Positions 1 through 5,684 are shown, counted from the first letter of the stretch. The stretch is 5,684 nt of DNA from Nocardioides sp. (GCA_030452025.1 JAKDNC010000251.1:1-5684); one strand, 5' to 3'. A program made the numbers and translations. Notes: generated by a model from the sequence alone, not told the origin.

Positions 1-359
1 TTGACCGGAGCAAGGACCTGGTCATCGTCTCCGGCTTCAATGTCTATCCGTCCGAGGTCGAGGAGGCCATCCGCGAGGTCGAGGGTGTCACCGCCGCCGC
101 CGCGATCGGCACCGATGACGAGCGCACCGGCGAGGCGGTGGTCGCCTACGTGGTCGCCACCGGAGACCCTGCACGGGTGCGCGTCGCGGTCGAGGAGCAC
201 TGCGGCCGGGTGCTCGCCCGGTTCAAGCAGCCCAGTCGCATCCACGTCGTCGACGAGCTGCCGAAGACGCTCACGGGCAAGATCCAGAAGGGTCGGCTCC
301 GGGCGGCCGAACGGCGTCGTACCCTTCCGCTCCTCGACGGACCGCAGGAGCAGTCATGA
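1..359 (+). CDS. AMP-forming acyl-CoA synthetase, C-terminal fragment
   Basis: This is the last ~118 codons of an ANL-superfamily (adenylate-forming) acid-CoA ligase. The reading frame starts at base 3 and the start codon is upstream of the window. Seen directly: it opens with DRSKDLVIVSGFNVYPSEVE, the A8 hinge motif that begins the mobile C-terminal lid domain. Near the end is PKTLTGKIQKGRLR, the A10 motif, whose Lys in TGK (codon 279-281) is the residue that catalyses adenylation in this superfamily. Known of the family: a carboxylic acid is activated to acyl-AMP and then transferred to CoA. The substrate pocket lies in the missing N-terminal domain, so chain length cannot be judged; a fatty-acid (FadD-like) ligase is the likeliest reading. 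The TGA at 357-359 overlaps the ATG of the next gene, so the two are probably co-transcribed. Confidence 0.9.
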   Translation, partial: DRSKDLVIVSGFNVYPSEVEEAIREVEGVTAAAAIGTDDERTGEAVVAYVVATGDPARVRVAVEEHCGRVLARFKQPSRIHVVDELPKTLTGKIQKGRLRAAERRRTLPLLDGPQEQS

Positions 360-595
360 GCGCCCGGATCACCCTCTTCTCCCGCCCCGGCTGCCATCTG
401 TGCGACGACGCCAGGGTGACCATCGAGCGGGTCTGCGCTGATCTGGGGGAGTCGTTCGAGGAGCTCAACATCGATGATGACGCGGCTCTGAGCGACAGGT
501 ACTCCGAGGAGATCCCGGTGACCCTCGTCGACGGAAAGCAGCACGACTTCTGGCGGGTGGACGAGGCTCGGTTGCGCGCTGCCCTCGCCCCGTGA
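356..595 (+). CDS. Glutaredoxin-like (DUF836-type) thiol-redox protein
   Basis: This is a 79-residue protein with a thioredoxin-like fold. It opens with a beta strand (RITLFSR) followed by the redox motif C13-H-L-C16. Pro54 in EEIPVTLVDG fits the cis-proline that faces the active site in thioredoxin-fold proteins. The N-terminal pattern FSRPGCHLCDDA is typical of the small glutaredoxin-like family (DUF836/YruB-type) common in actinobacteria, which differs from classical CPYC glutaredoxins. There is no signal peptide or membrane segment, so it should be cytoplasmic. It probably does thiol-disulfide exchange; the partner is unknown. The start is supported by AGGAG at 346-350, 5 nt before the ATG, and by a 4-nt ATGA overlap with the ligase gene. 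It is the last gene before the rex promoter, so a shared redox role with Rex is possible but only inferred from position. Confidence 0.85.
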   Translation: MSARITLFSRPGCHLCDDARVTIERVCADLGESFEELNIDDDAALSDRYSEEIPVTLVDGKQHDFWRVDEARLRAALAP

Positions 596-602
596 ACCAC
601 CC

Positions 603-627
603 CGGGTGAAGTGACTCATCTCACCCG
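603..627. terminator. Inverted repeat after the glutaredoxin-like gene, possible weak terminator
   Basis: CGGGTGA (603-609) and TCACCCG (621-627) form a perfect 7-bp stem with an 11-nt loop, starting 7 nt after the stop codon of the glutaredoxin-like gene. No T-tract follows, so it is not a classical intrinsic terminator. Short GC-rich stems without a U-run are often proposed as terminators in actinobacteria. Its position, between an upstream gene pair and a promoter for the next operon, suits termination. It could instead be a regulator-binding palindrome. Confidence 0.4.
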
Positions 628-651
628 TGCTAGGCGACCTGCGGGCTCGTT

Positions 652-680
652 TTGTCCTTCCGTTCACAAACTCCTAAAGT
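652..680 (+). promoter_or_regulatory. Candidate promoter of the rex-hem operon
   Basis: A -35-like TTGTCC (652-657) and a -10-like TAAAGT (675-680) are separated by 17 bp. Each hexamer matches 4 of 6 bases of the sigma70/HrdB-type consensus (TTGACA, TATAAT). This stretch is distinctly more A/T-rich than the surrounding DNA and lies in the only substantial gap of the window. It would give a leader of roughly 50 nt before the annotated rex start. The assignment rests on pattern and spacing alone; no start site is known. Confidence 0.5.
653..668. promoter_or_regulatory. Candidate Rex operator (ROP) overlapping the rex promoter
   Basis: The 16 bp TGTCCTTCCGTTCACA matches the Streptomyces Rex operator consensus TGTGAACGCGTTCACA at 11 of 16 positions. 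The right half (CGTTCACA, 661-668) is perfect and the left half keeps only TGT. The outer bases are also symmetric: TTTGT at 651-655 mirrors ACAAA at 666-670. The site runs from inside the -35-like hexamer into the spacer of the candidate promoter, where a bound repressor would block RNA polymerase. Known: S. coelicolor Rex represses its own rex-hemACD operon through such a site when NAD+ is high, and lets go when NADH rises. The same autoregulation is inferred here. Confidence 0.65.
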
Positions 681-737
681 GAGCGACGCTGCGAGGAACA
701 ACGCCTGAGCATCCCAGCCGGGCGACGACGCTGCTTC

Positions 738-1472
738 GTGGCCCGGGAGACGAGATCATTGACCGCACGGACGAGCGCAGAGGGCAGCCCGGACCGGGTT
801 GCTTCGCCCGTCGACGGCGGCCACGACCGATCGCACGGCCGTGACATCCCCGAGGCCACCGTGGCCCGTCTGCCCATCTACCTCCGTGCGCTCTCCGCGC
901 TCGTCGAGGACAACATCGGCACCTGTTCGAGCGAGGATCTGGCCACCGCCACCGGGGTGAACAGCGCCAAGCTTCGCAAGGATCTCTCCTACCTCGGCTC
1001 CTACGGCACCCGAGGCGTCGGCTACGACGTCGACTACCTGCGCTACCAGATCGCCCGTGAGGTCGGGCTGACCCAGGACTGGCCGGTCATCATCGTCGGC
1101 ATCGGGAATCTGGGCCACGCCCTGGCGAACTACTCCGGATTCCGCTCCCGCGGCTTCCGGGTGGTCGCGCTGCTCGACGCCGCTCCCGAGTTCAAGGACA
1201 CCGAGGTGGCCGGTCTCCCCGTCCGCCCCTTCGTCGAGCTCGAGGAGATCGTGCGTGCCCAGTCCGTGTCGATCGGCGTGATCTCCACGCCCGCCCAGGC
1301 CGCACAGGACGTGGCCGACCGGATGGTGGGAGCGGGGATCACCAGCATCCTCAACTTCGCGCCGACGGTGCTCTCGGTCCCCGAGGGGGTCGACGTGCGC
1401 AAGGTCGACCTGTCGATCGAGCTGCAGATCCTCGCCTACCACGAGCAGCGCAAGGCAGAGGTGGCCCCATGA
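738..1472 (+). CDS. rex: Redox-sensing transcriptional repressor Rex
   Basis: Rex is a homodimeric repressor that reads the NADH/NAD+ ratio and controls respiratory and fermentative genes. Seen in the sequence: a winged-helix DNA-binding domain at about residues 38-98, starting IPEATVARLPIYLRAL and including VNSAKLRKDLSYLGSYGTRG; then a Rossmann NAD(H)-binding domain with VGIGNLG at 120-126; then a C-terminal helix (SIELQILAYHEQRK), the domain-swapped helix of the dimer. Its close likeness to S. coelicolor Rex makes the call firm. GTG 738 is the first start codon after the in-frame TAA at 675, but it has no clear ribosome-binding site. TTG 759 is preceded by GGGAGA (745-750) at 8 nt spacing and would remove 7 residues. 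Either way a ~30-residue polar tail precedes the DNA-binding domain. Rex probably represses its own operon through the operator at 653-668. Its stop overlaps the hemA start. Confidence 0.96.
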   Translation: MARETRSLTARTSAEGSPDRVASPVDGGHDRSHGRDIPEATVARLPIYLRALSALVEDNIGTCSSEDLATATGVNSAKLRKDLSYLGSYGTRGVGYDVDYLRYQIAREVGLTQDWPVIIVGIGNLGHALANYSGFRSRGFRVVALLDAAPEFKDTEVAGLPVRPFVELEEIVRAQSVSIGVISTPAQAAQDVADRMVGAGITSILNFAPTVLSVPEGVDVRKVDLSIELQILAYHEQRKAEVAP

Positions 1473-2779
1473 GCATTCTGGTCGTCGGACTCTCGCATCG
1501 GACCGCGCCGGTCGACGTGCTCGAGCGGCTCGCGCTCGAACCCGGCGCGATCGGCAAGCTGATCCAAAACGTCGCAGCCGGTGAACATGTCACCGAGGCG
1601 ACCGTCCTGGCCACCTGCAACCGGCTCGAGGTCTACGCCGAGGTCGACCGTTTCCACGGCAGTGTCGAGGAGATCTCCCGGCTGCTCGTCGAGCGTGGTG
1701 ACCAGGTCGCCACGCCCTTGGGTGACACCGACCTGCTGTCCTGCCTCTACGTCCACTACGACGACGGCGCGGTCTCGCACCTCTTCCACGTCGCCGCCGG
1801 TCTCGACTCGATGGTCATCGGTGAGGGCCAGATCCTGGGTCAGGCGCGTGAGGCGCTGCGCTTCGGCCAGGAGCTGGGCAGCGTCGGCCCCGCCCTCAAC
1901 GTGCTCTTCCAGCAGGCGCTCCGGGTCGGCAAGCGATCCCACGCCGAGACCGACATCGACCGCGTCGCGCCCTCCATGGTCACCGCCGCCCTCGAACACG
2001 CCACCAGCGACGGCAGCCACGTCGCGGGCAGTCGGGTGGCGGTCGTCGGCGCCGGCGCGATGGCCGGCCTCTCGGTCGCCACCGTCACCCGGCTCGGCGC
2101 CGCGGAGGTCACGGTCGTGAACCGTACCGATGCCAGCGGTGCCCGGCTCGCCGAGGAGTACGCCGTCCGGTCCCGGTCGTTCTCGGAGCTCACCGGGGTG
2201 CTCGCCGAGGCCGACATCGTCATCTCCTGCACCGGTGCCACCGGCATGGTGATCACCGCCGAGCAGGTGCGCGCCGCCCGCGGCGGAACCGACCGGCGGG
2301 TGATCTTCCTCGACCTGGCCCTGCCGCGCGACGTGGACCCGACCGTGGCCGACCTTCCCGGCGCGAGGGTGCTCGACCTGCGTCGGCTCTCCGAGGAGCT
2401 CAGGGACACCAGTGCGGCCCAGGAGGTCACCGGTGTCCGCGAGATCGTCGGCCAGGAGATCAGCGCCTTCGTCTCGGCCCGCCGCCAGTCCAGCGTGACC
2501 CCGACCGTGGTCGCGCTGCGCACGATGGCCACGGGCGTCGTCGATGCCGAGATCGAGCGGTTGCTCCACCGGCTCCCCGACCTCGACCCGGCATCCCGCG
2601 CCGAGGTCGTCCACTCCGTTCGCCGTGTGGCAGACAAGCTGCTCCACCAACCGACAACCCGGGTCAAGGAGCTGGCCAACGAGACCGGCGCCGTCTCCTA
2701 CGCCGAGGCGCTGGCCGAGCTGTTCGCGCTGGCCCCGGAGGCCGTCGACGCAGTCACCCGGGTGGAAGGACGTCCATGA
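1469..2779 (+). CDS. hemA: Glutamyl-tRNA reductase
   Basis: HemA carries out the NADPH-dependent reduction of glutamyl-tRNA(Glu) to glutamate-1-semialdehyde, the first committed step of C5-pathway tetrapyrrole synthesis. At 436 residues it has the usual length and looks intact. The N-terminal catalytic domain shows GLSHRTAPVDVLER and ATCNRLEVYAEV; Cys50 (codon 1616-1618) is the nucleophile that takes the glutamyl group as a thioester. The conserved GLDSMVIGEGQILGQ stretch follows at about 110-124. The Rossmann domain has VVGAGAMAGLS at about 191-201, then VVNRT and DLALPRDVDP. A helical dimerisation domain fills the C-terminus (about 320-430). GAGGTGG at 1458-1464 is a good ribosome-binding site for ATG 1469, and the 4-nt ATGA overlap with rex implies coupled translation. 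As the rate-setting enzyme of the pathway, it is the logical target of Rex control. Confidence 0.98.
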   Translation: MSILVVGLSHRTAPVDVLERLALEPGAIGKLIQNVAAGEHVTEATVLATCNRLEVYAEVDRFHGSVEEISRLLVERGDQVATPLGDTDLLSCLYVHYDDGAVSHLFHVAAGLDSMVIGEGQILGQAREALRFGQELGSVGPALNVLFQQALRVGKRSHAETDIDRVAPSMVTAALEHATSDGSHVAGSRVAVVGAGAMAGLSVATVTRLGAAEVTVVNRTDASGARLAEEYAVRSRSFSELTGVLAEADIVISCTGATGMVITAEQVRAARGGTDRRVIFLDLALPRDVDPTVADLPGARVLDLRRLSEELRDTSAAQEVTGVREIVGQEISAFVSARRQSSVTPTVVALRTMATGVVDAEIERLLHRLPDLDPASRAEVVHSVRRVADKLLHQPTTRVKELANETGAVSYAEALAELFALAPEAVDAVTRVEGRP

Positions 2780-3728
2780 CCCAGCCCAACAAGGTCCGCA
2801 TCGGGACCCGCGCCTCGGTCCTGGCGCGCACCCAGACCGGCCACATGGCCGACCAGATCCGCGAACGCCTCGGAGTTGAGGTCGAGATCGTCGACGTCAC
2901 CACCGAGGGCGACGTCAACCGCGCGCCGCTGCACACCCTCGGCGGCACCGGTGTCTTCGTCAGTGCCCTGCGCGACGCCCTGCTCGACGGCCGGGTCGAC
3001 ATCGCCGTCCACTCGCTCAAGGACCTGCCGACCGCGCCGGCCGAAGGCATCACGCTGGCTGCCGTGCCTGCACGTGAGGATCCTCGCGATGTGCTCATCG
3101 CCCGGGACGACCTCACCCTGGGTGAATTGCCGCCGGGCAGCGTCGTCGCGACCGGGTCGCCCCGACGCGCCTCCCAGCTGGCCGCGCTCGGCTCGGTTTG
3201 GAGATCGTGGGACTTCGCGGCAACATCGACACTCGCGTCGGGAAGGTCACCTCGGGTGAGGTGGACGGCGTGATCCTGGCCCGGGCCGGCCTGTCCCGCG
3301 TGGGGAGACTCGGCATCATCACCGAGGCGATCGACCCGATCCAGATGCTTCCCGCCCCCGGGCAGGGAGCGCTGGCCGTGGAATGCCGCGCGAGCGACAC
3401 GGAACTTGAAGCGGAATTGAACAAGCACCTCGAGGACCCGATGGCTCGGGCCGCTGTGGTGGCTGAACGTGCGGTCCTCGCCACCCTCGAGGGCGGCTGC
3501 TCGGCCCCGATCGGGGCGTTGGCCGAAGTGGTCGACGACGGTGAGGACGGGGAAGAGATCTGGATTCGGGCGGTGGCGTTGTCCCACGACGGAGCCGTCA
3601 GCATCCGCAGGTCGGCGAGCGGACCACTCGCCGAAGCAGAGGAAGTGGGCAACCGGCTGGCCGCCGGGATGCTCGATGAAGGCGCAGCAGAACTGATCGA
3701 CCCACCAGCTAGAAGGCAGCAGGCATGA
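2776..3728 (+). pseudogene. hemC: Hydroxymethylbilane synthase (porphobilinogen deaminase), broken by a -1 frameshift
   Basis: HemC links four porphobilinogens into hydroxymethylbilane using a covalent dipyrromethane cofactor. The gene is read in one frame from ATG 2776 and then must move to another frame near 3192; read straight through, it stops at 3271-3273 after 165 residues. The first part holds the N-terminal domain: GTRASVLARTQ, HSLKDLP with catalytic Asp83, and GSPRRASQL. The second part holds LRGNIDTRVGK, LPAPGQGALAVE and EGGCSAPIGALAE, whose Cys (codon 3498-3500) carries the cofactor. Adding one base gives LGLGLEIVGLRGN across the join and a normal 317-residue enzyme with that Cys at position 242, as in E. 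coli. Every key residue is present, so the gene is either intact with a sequence error or very recently damaged. GGAAGGA (2764-2770) precedes the ATG, which overlaps the hemA stop; the restored stop overlaps the hemD start. Confidence 0.95.
3192..3193 (+). other. hemC: Apparent one-base deletion in hemC
   Basis: The stretch CTCGGCTCGGTTTGGAG (3187-3203) should read CTCGGCCTCGGTTTGGAG to keep the hemC frame; one C is missing next to C3192. Codon boundaries are in frame with ATG 2776 up to GGC (3190-3192) and in frame with the stop at 3726-3728 from GGT (3195-3197) onward. The restored codon is CTC (Leu140). No X XXY YYZ slippery heptamer lies here, so programmed frameshifting is not supported. 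Confidence 0.9.
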
Positions 3729-5428
3729 CTGGACGCAAGCAGACCAACCAGGACTCCGCCCAGGACACGGCGCAGGACACGGCGCAGGCACGCGAATGGG
3801 TGTCGTTCGTCGGCAGCGGGCCGGGTGATCCGGACCTACTGACCGTGCGCGCGGCGGACCTGATCCGCGACGCAGAGGTGGTCATCACCGAGCTCCCCGA
3901 GCATGCTGCGCTGGTGCGGTCCGTGCTCGGACTGGCCGAGCCCAGGGTGGTCGTCGACGAGGACGGCAACGAGACCGTCGAGGACGACGGTGCCCCGGAG
4001 CTGGTCGACGGAGGCTTCGGCACCGACGGCCAGCCGCTGACCCATGCGGCGCGCGCGAAGGTGATCGTCAAGCAGGCCAAGCGTGGCCTGCGTGCCGTGC
4101 GCCTGATGAACGGCGACCCGTTCCTCTATGCCTCCGGCCCCGAGGAGGCACAGGCCTGCGCCAAGGCAGGAATCGGGTTCGAGATCGTCCCCGGCGTCTC
4201 CTCGGCTACCGCGGTCCCGGCCTACGCCGGCGTCCCGCTGACCACCAAGAACAGTCGCGAGCTGGCCGTGGTCACCTGCGGCGAGCGCGTGGACTGGAGC
4301 CAGTACGCCGACAAGCGCACCCTGGTGCTGCTCTCGGCGGTCGGCTCCATCGCCGAGATCGCCAAGGCACTGATCGAGGAAGGGCGCGCCCCCTCGACCC
4401 CGGTCGCGATGACCTCCTCGGGGACGACCACCGCCCAGTCCACCGTCACCTCGACGCTCGAGCGGATCGCCGCCGACGCCCGTGCTGCCAAGATCGCCCC
4501 GCCGGCGATCACAGTGGTCGGCGACGTGGTGAACCTGCGTGAGACGCTGTCGTGGTTCGAGACCAAGCCGCTGTTCGGCTGGCGCGTCCTGGTGCCCCGC
4601 ACCAAGGAGCAGGCCGGATCGCTGACCCAGCGTCTGCGGGGCTACGGCTCGGTCCCCGAAGAGGTTCCGACCATCTCCGTCGAGCCCCCGCGCAACCCGC
4701 AGCAGATGGACAAGGCCGTCCGTGGCCTGGTCGAGGGCCGCTACGAGTGGATCGCTTTCACCTCGGTCAACGCCGTGCGCGCGGTCCGGGAGAAGTTCGA
4801 GGAGTACGGCCTCGACGCCCGTGCCTTCTCCGGCCTCAAGATCGCTGCGGTGGGCGACAAGACCGCCGCAGCCATCTCCGCCTGGGGCCTTCGGGCCGAC
4901 CTGGTTCCCTCCGGCGAGCAGTCCGCGGCCGGGCTCCTGGCCGACTGGCCGCCGTACGACGACGTGCTCGACCCGATCAACCGTGTCTTCCTGCCCCGCG
5001 CCGACATCGCGACCGAGAACCTGGTCGCCGGTCTGATCGACCTGGGCTGGGAGTGTGACGACGTCACCGCCTACCGCACGGTGCGGGCCACCCCGCCACC
5101 GGCGCCGACCCGCGACGCGATCAAGTCCGGCAAGTTCGACGCGGTGGTGTTCACCTCGTCCTCGACCGTGCGCAACCTCGTCGGCATCGCTGGCAAGCCG
5201 CACGCGACGACGGTGATCGCCTGCATCGGCCCAGCCACGGTCAAGACTGCCGAGGAGCACGGCCTGCGGGTCGACGTGATGGCGTCCTCGCCCTCGATCG
5301 AGATCCTCGTCGATGCGCTCGCCGACTTCGGTGCCACCCGCCGGGCCGACCTGATCGAGGCCGGTCAGCCGGTGACCAAGCCGTCGGACCGCAAGCCCTC
5401 CACCCGTCGCAAGGCCCGCGCGAAGTGA
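3725..5428 (+). CDS. hemD: Uroporphyrinogen-III synthase fused to a divergent C-methyltransferase (SUMT-like) domain
   Basis: This 567-residue two-domain protein is of the type usual in actinobacteria (about the length of M. tuberculosis HemD). Residues 25-275 form a SAM-dependent tetrapyrrole methylase fold: FVGSGPGDPDLLT (28-40), RLMNGDPF (126-133) and PGVSSATAVPAYAGVPLT (156-173). Residues 286-540 form the uroporphyrinogen-III synthase domain: RVLVPRTKEQAG, TISVEPP, IAFTSVNAVRAV, VPSGEQSAAGLL, LPRADIATENL, VTAYRTV, FTSSSTVRNLVGI. This domain closes hydroxymethylbilane with D-ring inversion to give uroporphyrinogen III. The methylase half would make precorrin-2, but several of its hallmark motifs are altered, so activity is doubtful. 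The N-terminus carries a 4-residue tandem repeat and the C-terminus a basic tail (RRKARAK). GAAGG (3712-3716) serves ATG 3725, which overlaps the hemC stop. Depends on the hemC product for substrate. Confidence 0.95.
   Translation: MTGRKQTNQDSAQDTAQDTAQAREWVSFVGSGPGDPDLLTVRAADLIRDAEVVITELPEHAALVRSVLGLAEPRVVVDEDGNETVEDDGAPELVDGGFGTDGQPLTHAARAKVIVKQAKRGLRAVRLMNGDPFLYASGPEEAQACAKAGIGFEIVPGVSSATAVPAYAGVPLTTKNSRELAVVTCGERVDWSQYADKRTLVLLSAVGSIAEIAKALIEEGRAPSTPVAMTSSGTTTAQSTVTSTLERIAADARAAKIAPPAITVVGDVVNLRETLSWFETKPLFGWRVLVPRTKEQAGSLTQRLRGYGSVPEEVPTISVEPPRNPQQMDKAVRGLVEGRYEWIAFTSVNAVRAVREKFEEYGLDARAFSGLKIAAVGDKTAAAISAWGLRADLVPSGEQSAAGLLADWPPYDDVLDPINRVFLPRADIATENLVAGLIDLGWECDDVTAYRTVRATPPPAPTRDAIKSGKFDAVVFTSSSTVRNLVGIAGKPHATTVIACIGPATVKTAEEHGLRVDVMASSPSIEILVDALADFGATRRADLIEAGQPVTKPSDRKPSTRRKARAK
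3749..3784 (+). repeat. In-frame 12-bp tandem repeat at the start of hemD
   Basis: Three consecutive 12-bp units are present: CAGGACTCCGCC (3749-3760), then two identical copies of CAGGACACGGCG (3761-3772 and 3773-3784). They encode QDSA, QDTA, QDTA at residues 9-20, ahead of the methylase fold, and the repeat length keeps the frame. This is probably a slippage-prone, unstructured leader segment with no effect on the catalytic domains. Confidence 0.85.
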
Positions 5429-5684
5429 TCCCTCCGGTGGTCCGCCCCAGGCGGCTCCGCAGCACCCCCGCGCTCCGCGCGATGGTGGGGGAGACCTCGT
5501 TGGAGGCACGCCAGCTGGTGCTGCCGATGTTCGTCCGTGAGGGCATCGACGAGCCGAAGCCGATCACCTCGATGCCCGGAGTCGTCCAGCACACCAGGGA
5601 CTCGCTGCGTCGCGCTGCCGCTGAGGCCGCCGAGCTCGGGCTCGGCGGCGTGATGCTCTTCGGGGTCCCTGCGGAGAAGGACGC
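5425..5684 (+). CDS. hemB: 5-aminolevulinate dehydratase (porphobilinogen synthase), N-terminal part
   Basis: HemB condenses two 5-aminolevulinates to porphobilinogen, the substrate of HemC. Only the first 86 codons and two bases are in the window. Seen: RPRRLRSTPALRAMVGET (7-24), LVLPMFVREG (31-40), ITSMPGVVQHTRDSL (47-61) and GGVMLFGVPAEKD (74-86), the standard opening of the HemB TIM barrel with its N-terminal arm. The Schiff-base lysines and the metal-site residues are beyond the edge, so the metal type cannot be called. The start is taken as GTG 5425, which overlaps the hemD stop in a GTGA. The ribosome-binding site is weak (AAGG, 5411-5414, 10 nt away), so translation probably relies on coupling to hemD. 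GTG 5437 is an alternative start that would cost 4 residues. Confidence 0.95.
   Translation, partial: MIPPVVRPRRLRSTPALRAMVGETSLEARQLVLPMFVREGIDEPKPITSMPGVVQHTRDSLRRAAAEAAELGLGGVMLFGVPAEKD

Noticed and set aside
1..441. 146-codon + strand frame over the ligase and glutaredoxin-like genes
   Set aside because: Its Arg/Ser/Pro-rich product is an out-of-frame reading; the ligase A8 and A10 motifs are in a different frame.
146..667. 173-codon - strand frame covering the first intergenic gap
   Set aside because: It lies opposite two recognised genes, has no domain features and would read across the candidate promoter.
682..690. Small palindrome AGCGACGCT in the rex leader
   Set aside because: Four-base arms are too short to distinguish from chance in GC-rich DNA.
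596..737. tRNA, riboswitch or other structured RNA in the gap before rex
   Set aside because: The 142-bp gap shows no cloverleaf, aptamer-like conserved core or strong stem set beyond the 7-bp repeat at 603-627.
1436..2650. 404-codon - strand frame opposite hemA
   Set aside because: It is a composition shadow of hemA with the same biased residue mix and no domain signal.
3198..3728. Second half of hemC as an independent gene starting at TTG 3198
   Set aside because: There is no ribosome-binding site and it would begin in the middle of a HemC domain; it joins the upstream frame perfectly when one base is restored.
2754..3791. 345-codon - strand frame spanning the whole of hemC, including the frameshift
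   Set aside because: It is uninterrupted, but the translated protein resembles no family and the + strand has unmistakable HemC motifs on both sides of the break.
3836..5509. Open reading frame of 557 codons on the - strand opposite hemD
   Set aside because: Long antisense frames are expected in high-GC DNA with G/C-rich third positions. Its product is a low-complexity run of G, R, D, H and V with no recognisable domain, while the + strand codes a clear HemD.

Overview
The window is high-GC DNA (by eye well over 60% G+C, with strong G/C preference at third codon positions). It is tightly packed, with almost everything on the + strand. Gene content and order (rex-hemA-hemC-hemD-hemB, with hemD fused to a methyltransferase-like domain) point to an actinobacterium. 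This is the same core order as the rex-hemACD cluster of Streptomyces. A Nocardioides-like actinomycete is a reasonable guess, but the sequence alone does not fix the genus.

Layout, left to right. Bases 1-359 are the C-terminal end of an AMP-forming acyl-CoA synthetase whose start lies outside the window. A small CxxC glutaredoxin-like protein follows (356-595), overlapping it by 4 nt. The only real intergenic gap (596-737) holds an inverted repeat, a plausible sigma70-type promoter and a candidate Rex operator lying over that promoter. Then comes one operon: rex (738-1472), hemA (1469-2779), hemC (2776-3728, broken by a one-base deletion near 3192), the hemD fusion (3725-5428) and the first 86 codons of hemB (5425 to the window edge). 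All four junctions inside the operon are 4-nt ATGA or GTGA overlaps, which suggests translational coupling along the whole transcript.

How the genes work together. HemA reduces glutamyl-tRNA to glutamate-1-semialdehyde. HemB condenses two 5-aminolevulinate molecules to porphobilinogen. HemC polymerises four porphobilinogens to hydroxymethylbilane. HemD closes the ring to uroporphyrinogen III, the branch point to haem, sirohaem and cobalamin. The aminomutase HemL is not in the window. Rex is an NADH/NAD+-sensing repressor; in Streptomyces it controls its own rex-hem operon and cytochrome bd genes, so this locus ties tetrapyrrole supply to respiratory redox state.

I found no sign of a wholly new system. 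The points most worth checking are the hemC frameshift in a pathway gene expected to be essential (probably a sequencing or assembly error, otherwise a remarkable lesion or recoding event), the half-degenerate Rex operator over the promoter, and the eroded methyltransferase motifs of the HemD fusion.
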